Source: JBGTLW01 sp041743835 (GTDB lineage Bacteria > Planctomycetota > Phycisphaerae > Phycisphaerales > Phycisphaeraceae). From it: a stretch of DNA of 9,234 nt. This document shows, one piece after another, positions 5,178 through 9,234 of the stretch; positions within the stretch are counted from its first letter, which is position 1; each line of letters opens with the position of its first letter. Where the stretch lies: assembly GCA_041743835.1 (NCBI GenBank), contig JBGTLW010000018.1, positions 1-9,234 on the forward strand. Direction: 5' to 3'. Under the pieces are notes generated by a model, which worked only from the letters and a program-made list of their open reading frames with translations, did not search any database and was not told where the DNA came from. A program made the translations under genes and the position numbers.

Positions 5178-6722
5178 TCACACGGATTCGACGGGGTGGC
5201 TTTCTATGCGGACTTGTTGGCGGCGTTCTTTGCGGGGGTCTTCGGGGGCGGGGAGCGGGCCGTGGGCCAGCATTTCTGCGAGCAGGTCGTCGATCTTCAC
5301 GGTGGCGAAGGTCGAGGCGCTGTCGCTCATGGCATAGGGGATGACCAGGTGCCCAGCCCAGGCGATGGCGCCGCAGCTATAGACGACGTTGGGCACGTAG
5401 CCGTCGCGTTCTTCCTCGTTGGGCACGATCAGCGGGTGCTTGAGGTGGCCGATGATCCGGGAGGGGTCTTCCTTGTGGAGCAGCGAGGCGCCGATGCAGT
5501 ACTGCCTGACCGGCCCGACGCCGTGGGTCAGCAGGAGCCAGCCCTCGTCGGTCTCGATCGGCGGGCCGCAGTTCCCGATCTGCACAAACTCCCAGGGGTA
5601 GACCGGCACCTGAAGCTTCTCGCACTCGTTCCAGAAGTGGACGTTGTCCGAGCGCATGAGGAACATGTTTTCGCCATCGAGTCGGCCGATCATGGCGTAC
5701 ATGCCGTCGATCTTGCGTGGGAACAGGGCCATGCCCTTGTTCTGAACATACTTGCCGTTGAGCGTGTGGATCTCGAACTCGGTGAAGTTGGCTGTCTCCA
5801 GGAGCTGGGGCAGTATGCGGAAGCCGTTGTACGCGGTGTAGGTGCCGTAGTAGTTGATGGAGCCATCGTCCTCGATGAAGCGTGTGAGGCGGACATCCTC
5901 GATGCCCCGCGACTCGTTCTCGGAGGTGGGGAAGATGACGATCTCGGACGGCTCGGTGTCGGGCGGGACGTGGAGGTGGTAGTTGGACCTCGCGAGCCAG
6001 AGCATGTTTTCCGCGGTCTCTGTGAACGGGCTGGGTCGCTCGGGTCGCTCGCGGACCTCGGCGATCTTGTGGTCGAGCTGGTTGAAGGTGAACACCTCGT
6101 GCAGTTCGTCGAGGCTGATGCGGGCCGCCTCGCTGTAGGCGGACCTCTCGATGAGCTTGAGGAAGAACGGGTGCTTCTCGAACTGTCGATCCGCGGTGAC
6201 GCGCATCTGCGCGGCATACTTGGGGGCGTCGTCGAAGACCACGTGCCCGTTGGGGTGCAGCGTGCCGGTGCGGAAGACGATGGAGCTGACGTGCCCCTCG
6301 CCGGTGGCCCGCAGGCTCATGATGAACTTGGCGCAGCCCTCCTCGACGCCGGTCTGGTCGGGGTGCAGCACGATCGACGGGTTGAAGAGCGCGGCCGACT
6401 CGATGGAGTATTCCATCGTGAAGTACGCCCCAAGCAGCAGCCGGCGCGTTTCGGACACCGCGTCTGGCCGATCGATGTGGCGGACGATGGCGTTGAAGTG
6501 ACGCTCAAACATGGCGCGGATGTTGCGGTGACGCCGGGAGAAGCTCTCGATGACGCGGCTGACCTCTGCCTCGGCCTCCGCCTCATCGAGCGCCATCACG
6601 CGCTCGATCACACGGAGGATGCGGTCCTCTCCGCCCAGCGGAAAGTAGCGGGCGATCACTCGCTTGTCGTCGGAGTTAAACCGCTCGGGCCGACGGATGA
6701 CCTGGATCGGGGTATCGGGCAT
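5178..6722 (-). CDS. GH130-family glycosidase / mannoside phosphorylase-like protein
   Basis: The 514-residue protein belongs to glycoside hydrolase family 130, five-bladed beta-propeller enzymes acting on beta-mannosides, mostly by phosphorolysis. Family landmarks: RGIEDVRLTRF (272-282), corresponding to the EDPR block with the catalytic Asp (D276); KGMALFPRKIDGMYAMIGR (329-347); GNCGPPIETDEGWLLLTHGV (383-402); and YAMSDSAS near the C-terminus (463-470). An N-terminal region of about 110 residues, largely helical in character and rich in charged residues (for example DEAEAEAEVSRVIESFSRRH), precedes the propeller and makes it longer than the minimal enzymes of about 330-350 residues. No signal peptide is seen, so it is probably cytoplasmic. 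Whether it is a phosphorylase or a hydrolase, and its substrate, cannot be told from the sequence alone. The start at 6722 has no good ribosome site. It lies 138 bases downstream of yggS on the same strand and converges with the RAYT locus. Confidence 0.88.
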   Translation of the reverse strand: MPDTPIQVIRRPERFNSDDKRVIARYFPLGGEDRILRVIERVMALDEAEAEAEVSRVIESFSRRHRNIRAMFERHFNAIVRHIDRPDAVSETRRLLLGAYFTMEYSIESAALFNPSIVLHPDQTGVEEGCAKFIMSLRATGEGHVSSIVFRTGTLHPNGHVVFDDAPKYAAQMRVTADRQFEKHPFFLKLIERSAYSEAARISLDELHEVFTFNQLDHKIAEVRERPERPSPFTETAENMLWLARSNYHLHVPPDTEPSEIVIFPTSENESRGIEDVRLTRFIEDDGSINYYGTYTAYNGFRILPQLLETANFTEFEIHTLNGKYVQNKGMALFPRKIDGMYAMIGRLDGENMFLMRSDNVHFWNECEKLQVPVYPWEFVQIGNCGPPIETDEGWLLLTHGVGPVRQYCIGASLLHKEDPSRIIGHLKHPLIVPNEEERDGYVPNVVYSCGAIAWAGHLVIPYAMSDSASTFATVKIDDLLAEMLAHGPLPAPEDPRKERRQQVRIESHPVESV

Positions 6723-6744
6723 GATGTCGTTATAAACAGGATAG

Positions 6745-6763
6745 GCCCGCAGTCAAAGCGGGC
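6745..6763. other. Small hairpin upstream of the GH130 start
   Basis: GCCCGC, seven bases (AGTCAAA), then GCGGGC form a 6-bp stem that lies 23-41 bases before the GH130 start codon, within its likely leader. The same GCGGGC/GCCCGC stem recurs in the repeat clusters, but in such GC-rich DNA that may be chance. A TATAAC (minus strand, about 6728-6733) sits between hairpin and gene. No run of T follows, so it is not a convincing terminator for yggS. Confidence 0.35.
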
Positions 6764-6860
6764 GCGTGTGTTCACCACTTCCATCGGCGAAAGACGGGGC
6801 GGGGCATGAGATGGTAGTGGGCGGCTCGGCTTGGCTCAGCGACACCGCGGGGCGCGGGGG

Positions 6861-7646
6861 TCAGTCGTCCTGCTCGTGCTCGCCGAACAAGCCCCTGCCG
6901 ATGCGGACGACGTTGGACCCCTCTTCGATGGCGATCTCGAAGTCGTCGCTCATGCCCATCGAGAGGATGTTGCAGTGCCCCTGGCCGATCTTCTGGGCGA
7001 CGATGTCGCGGTAGATCTCGGCGGTGCGTGCGAAGGTGGGCCGGGCATCTTCGGGGTGTTCGCTCTGCGGGGCCATGGCCATCAGCCCGCGGAGGCGGAG
7101 GTGGACCATCGAGTCGATCTGCTCGGCCACATGCACGGCAGCGGGGGCGGCCACGCCTGCCTTGCCCGGGTCGCCCGTGGCATTGACCTGCATCAGCACG
7201 TCGATCGTCGTATCGACGCGGGCCGCGTAGCTGTGCAGCTCCTCCGCGAGGCGCAGCGAATCGACCGAGTGGATGAGCGCCACCAGCGGGACCACCTGCT
7301 TGACCTTGTTGCGTTGCAACTGGCCGATCATGTGCCAGCGGACCTTGTCGGGCGTGCGGTCGTCCACCTTGCTGGCCGCGGCCGCGAGCGTGCGCTTGCG
7401 GATGAGGAACTCGCTGAGTTGCGGGGCTCGCTGCATGAGCTGCTGCACCCGGCTCTCGCCGAGGTCCGCGTGGCCCATCTCGACGATATGGCGGATCTGG
7501 TCCGGCGTGGCGTACTTGGTGACGGCCACCATCACCACCTTGTCCGCGCTGCGGCCCGACCGCCCGGCCGCCTCCGCGATCCGGGATTTGATGTGCTCGT
7601 AAGCCTGCTTGAGTTGGGCGGGACCCGCCACACCTTGGGATGCCAT
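6861..7646 (-). CDS. yggS: YggS/PLPBP family pyridoxal 5'-phosphate homeostasis protein
   Basis: This is a 261-residue member of the single-domain alanine-racemase-fold family that binds pyridoxal phosphate and buffers its level and amino/keto acid balance in the cytoplasm; it has no established enzyme reaction. The Schiff-base lysine is K44 in VMVAVTKYATP. WHMIGQLQRNKVK (about 104-116) matches the family WHFIGxLQxNK block. The C-terminal SMGMSDDFEIAIEEGSNVVRIGRGLFG is the phosphate-binding and closing signature. It is somewhat longer than the E. coli protein (about 234 residues), mainly through a charged segment before WHMIG (about residues 78-103) and a longer N-terminus. The start at 7646 has AGGA only one base away, which is poor spacing. 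It is not next to proC or the cell-division genes often found with it; here it precedes the GH130 gene. Confidence 0.95.
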   Translation of the reverse strand: MASQGVAGPAQLKQAYEHIKSRIAEAAGRSGRSADKVVMVAVTKYATPDQIRHIVEMGHADLGESRVQQLMQRAPQLSEFLIRKRTLAAAASKVDDRTPDKVRWHMIGQLQRNKVKQVVPLVALIHSVDSLRLAEELHSYAARVDTTIDVLMQVNATGDPGKAGVAAPAAVHVAEQIDSMVHLRLRGLMAMAPQSEHPEDARPTFARTAEIYRDIVAQKIGQGHCNILSMGMSDDFEIAIEEGSNVVRIGRGLFGEHEQDD

Positions 7647-7759
7647 GTCCTAAGCGTAAACCGCGTGGCGATAAGCCGCAAGCCTCCGCGTGCCCAGGCG
7701 CGGCGTGCGTTGCGATAATGGCGTTTTAAGCCAATCAAGCCCCATCATCTGGTATCCTG

Positions 7760-9220
7760 ATGCCCATGCCGACACCCCATCGCATAGACAGCCGGCCCAA
7801 CATCCTGCTCATCACCACCGATCAGCAGCGCTACGACGCGATGGGTTTGAACAACCCCACGTCGCCCCTGCGCACGCCCAACCTCGACCACCTCGCGGCA
7901 TCGGGTGTGAACTTTTCCCGGGCCTACAGCACCTGCCCCGTGTGCATCCCCGCAAGACGCACACTCCTCACGGGCCTGCACCCCACCACCCACGGGCTGA
8001 CGCACTACCAGGATGGCCTGGAGTGGGAGCCACCCTTCACGCTCCCGGGCCTGCTCTCCGAGGCCGGCTACCAGACCGAGCTGCTGGGCAAGCTCCACCT
8101 CTTCCCGCAACGCAAACGCTATGGCTTTGACCACATGGTCCGCAGCGAGACACCCAACGCCCGACCAGGCTCCGAGCAGATGCCCGTCAACGACTACGCC
8201 GACTGGCTCGCTGAGAAGGGCGTCCCCTTTCACCCGCAATCGCTGGGGGTCAGTGGCAACGGCCGCGTCGCCCGCCCGTTCCACCTCGACGAGGAGTATC
8301 ACCACACCTCCTGGCTGGCCGACCAGGCGGTGCGATTCCTCACGAACACGCGCGACCCGTCCTGCCCTTTCTTCCTGCACCTTTCTTTCTGGGCACCGCA
8401 CCCGCCGCTGATCCCGCCGCAGGCCTACTGGGACCGCTACAAGGGCATGGACTACCGAGCCGTGATGAGCGAGTGGACCCCGCCAAGCGAACCGATCCCC
8501 GGCTTCAACCGCGGGCTGGACCCCGCGTCGGCCAGAGGGCCCTTCGGCATCGAAGAGATGCGCGATGCCGCGGCCGGGTACTTCGGCCTCATCAACCACA
8601 TCGACGACCGCATCGGCTTCGTGCTCGATCGCTTCTTCGAGTACGGCAACCCAAGAGCCAAGGAACCCACCTACATCATCTTCACCTCGGACCACGGCGA
8701 GATGCTCGGCGACCACCACCTGTGGCGAAAGAGCCTGCCCTACGAAGGCTCAGCTCACGTGCCGTTCTTCATCACCGGACGCAACGTCGAGATGACCCCC
8801 AGCACCTGCCACGCGCTGGTCGGGCTTGAAGATGTCGCGGCCACAGCCCTTGAGCTGGCGGGGGTGCATGTCCCTGTAGCCCTTGAGGGTGAGCTTGAGA
8901 GCAAGTCCCTGGCCGCGGCTGTGCGCGGGAAGACCGTGCGCACGCGCGATCGGCTCTTCGGACAGTGCGGCGAGAGCCACTTCATGCTCAATGGCCGACA
9001 CAAGTACCTGTGGTTTGCCGGGACGCAGGAAGAGCAGCTCTTCGACATGAAGGCCGACCCTCAGGAGTTGCACGACCTCTCCGAAGACACCGCGTTGCTC
9101 GAACCGATGCGCGCCCAGCTCGCCGACCACCTCGCCAGCCAAGGCCAGGTGGCCTACGAACGCTCCGCCCTGACCCCCTGCGCCAACCGCCCCCCCCGCG
9201 CCCTGTGGCCCAACCCCTGA
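7760..9220 (+). CDS. Sulfatase (formylglycine-dependent, family S1), apparently cytoplasmic
   Basis: The 486-residue protein is an alkaline-phosphatase-fold sulfatase that hydrolyses sulfate esters. It opens with PNILLITTDQQR (13-24; D21 is a metal ligand), then the maturation motif CIPARRTLLTG (62-72), in which C62 would be converted to formylglycine by a sulfatase-maturating enzyme and R66 supports the site. Further conserved points are GKLHL (K111, H113), WAPHPP (H214) and the metal-binding FTSDHGEMLGDH (D311, H312), followed by K324. The C-terminal subdomain has the usual KYLWF...QLFDMKADPQELHDL. No signal peptide precedes the first strand, and an in-frame TAA at 7727-7729 with no ATG after it excludes a longer start; the ATG at 7766 is an alternative start two codons later. 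A GATAAT at 7714-7719 could be a -10 box. It is divergent from yggS; the substrate cannot be read from the sequence. Confidence 0.95.
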   Translation: MPMPTPHRIDSRPNILLITTDQQRYDAMGLNNPTSPLRTPNLDHLAASGVNFSRAYSTCPVCIPARRTLLTGLHPTTHGLTHYQDGLEWEPPFTLPGLLSEAGYQTELLGKLHLFPQRKRYGFDHMVRSETPNARPGSEQMPVNDYADWLAEKGVPFHPQSLGVSGNGRVARPFHLDEEYHHTSWLADQAVRFLTNTRDPSCPFFLHLSFWAPHPPLIPPQAYWDRYKGMDYRAVMSEWTPPSEPIPGFNRGLDPASARGPFGIEEMRDAAAGYFGLINHIDDRIGFVLDRFFEYGNPRAKEPTYIIFTSDHGEMLGDHHLWRKSLPYEGSAHVPFFITGRNVEMTPSTCHALVGLEDVAATALELAGVHVPVALEGELESKSLAAAVRGKTVRTRDRLFGQCGESHFMLNGRHKYLWFAGTQEEQLFDMKADPQELHDLSEDTALLEPMRAQLADHLASQGQVAYERSALTPCANRPPRALWPNP

Positions 9221-9234
9221 CCAAGCCACACGCC

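Noticed and set aside
4953..6809. 618-codon plus-strand open frame covering the right repeats and the GH130 region
   Set aside because: It is antisense to a gene with clear GH130 motifs, its first part is translated repeats, and the rest is low-complexity Val/Gly/Asp/Leu-rich sequence typical of the shadow strand in GC-rich DNA.
6831..7718. 295-codon plus-strand open frame over yggS
   Set aside because: It is antisense to YggS, whose lysine and phosphate-binding motifs are clear; its own product is low-complexity.
7745..8719. 324-codon minus-strand open frame over the sulfatase gene
   Set aside because: It is antisense to the sulfatase catalytic motifs and has no family features.

Overview
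The window is very GC-rich bacterial chromosome. The gene content, the MutS and PriA sequence character, a sulfatase beside a GH130 enzyme, and a short TCGA(A/C)AA heptamer repeat all fit a planctomycete, perhaps a phycisphaera-like lineage. That placement is inference from sequence character, not from a marker gene.

Layout. The first 720 bases, on the minus strand, are the N-terminal 240 codons of the mismatch repair protein MutS, cut by the window edge. A 217-base divergent spacer separates it from a plus-strand pair. The first member is a small unknown protein with one membrane segment (938-1273). The second, 25 bases later, is the replication restart helicase PriA (1299-3857). PriA carries two family-atypical insertions, one of them encoded by an AT-richer heptamer repeat. 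Further along, a minus-strand pair, yggS (6861-7646) followed by a GH130 mannoside phosphorylase/hydrolase-like enzyme (5178-6722), reads back toward the centre. A sulfatase (7760-9220, plus strand) diverges from yggS and closes the window.

The most unusual part is 3899-5139. A REP-associated tyrosine transposase (RAYT, Y1/HUH family, 4294-4782) sits between two clusters of structured repeats. Each cluster opens with a full composite element (125 or 115 bp) bounded by perfect 27-bp inverted repeats. Each arm is itself a stem-loop with an 8-bp stem, and two more small hairpins lie between the arms. Each full element is followed by 101-bp tandem copies of its right part. On the right side these decay into four tandem 23-bp units, and a 17-bp triplicate precedes the right element. 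Base differences between copies spare the hairpin stems and fall mostly in loops and linkers. This looks like a self-contained RAYT plus its REP/BIME-like substrates (a 'REPtron'), with a nested 115-125 / 101 / 23 bp architecture. I do not recognise the repeat family.

The remaining genes are housekeeping (mutS, priA, yggS) or carbohydrate-related (GH130, sulfatase). No RNA genes, CRISPR arrays or phage genes were seen.
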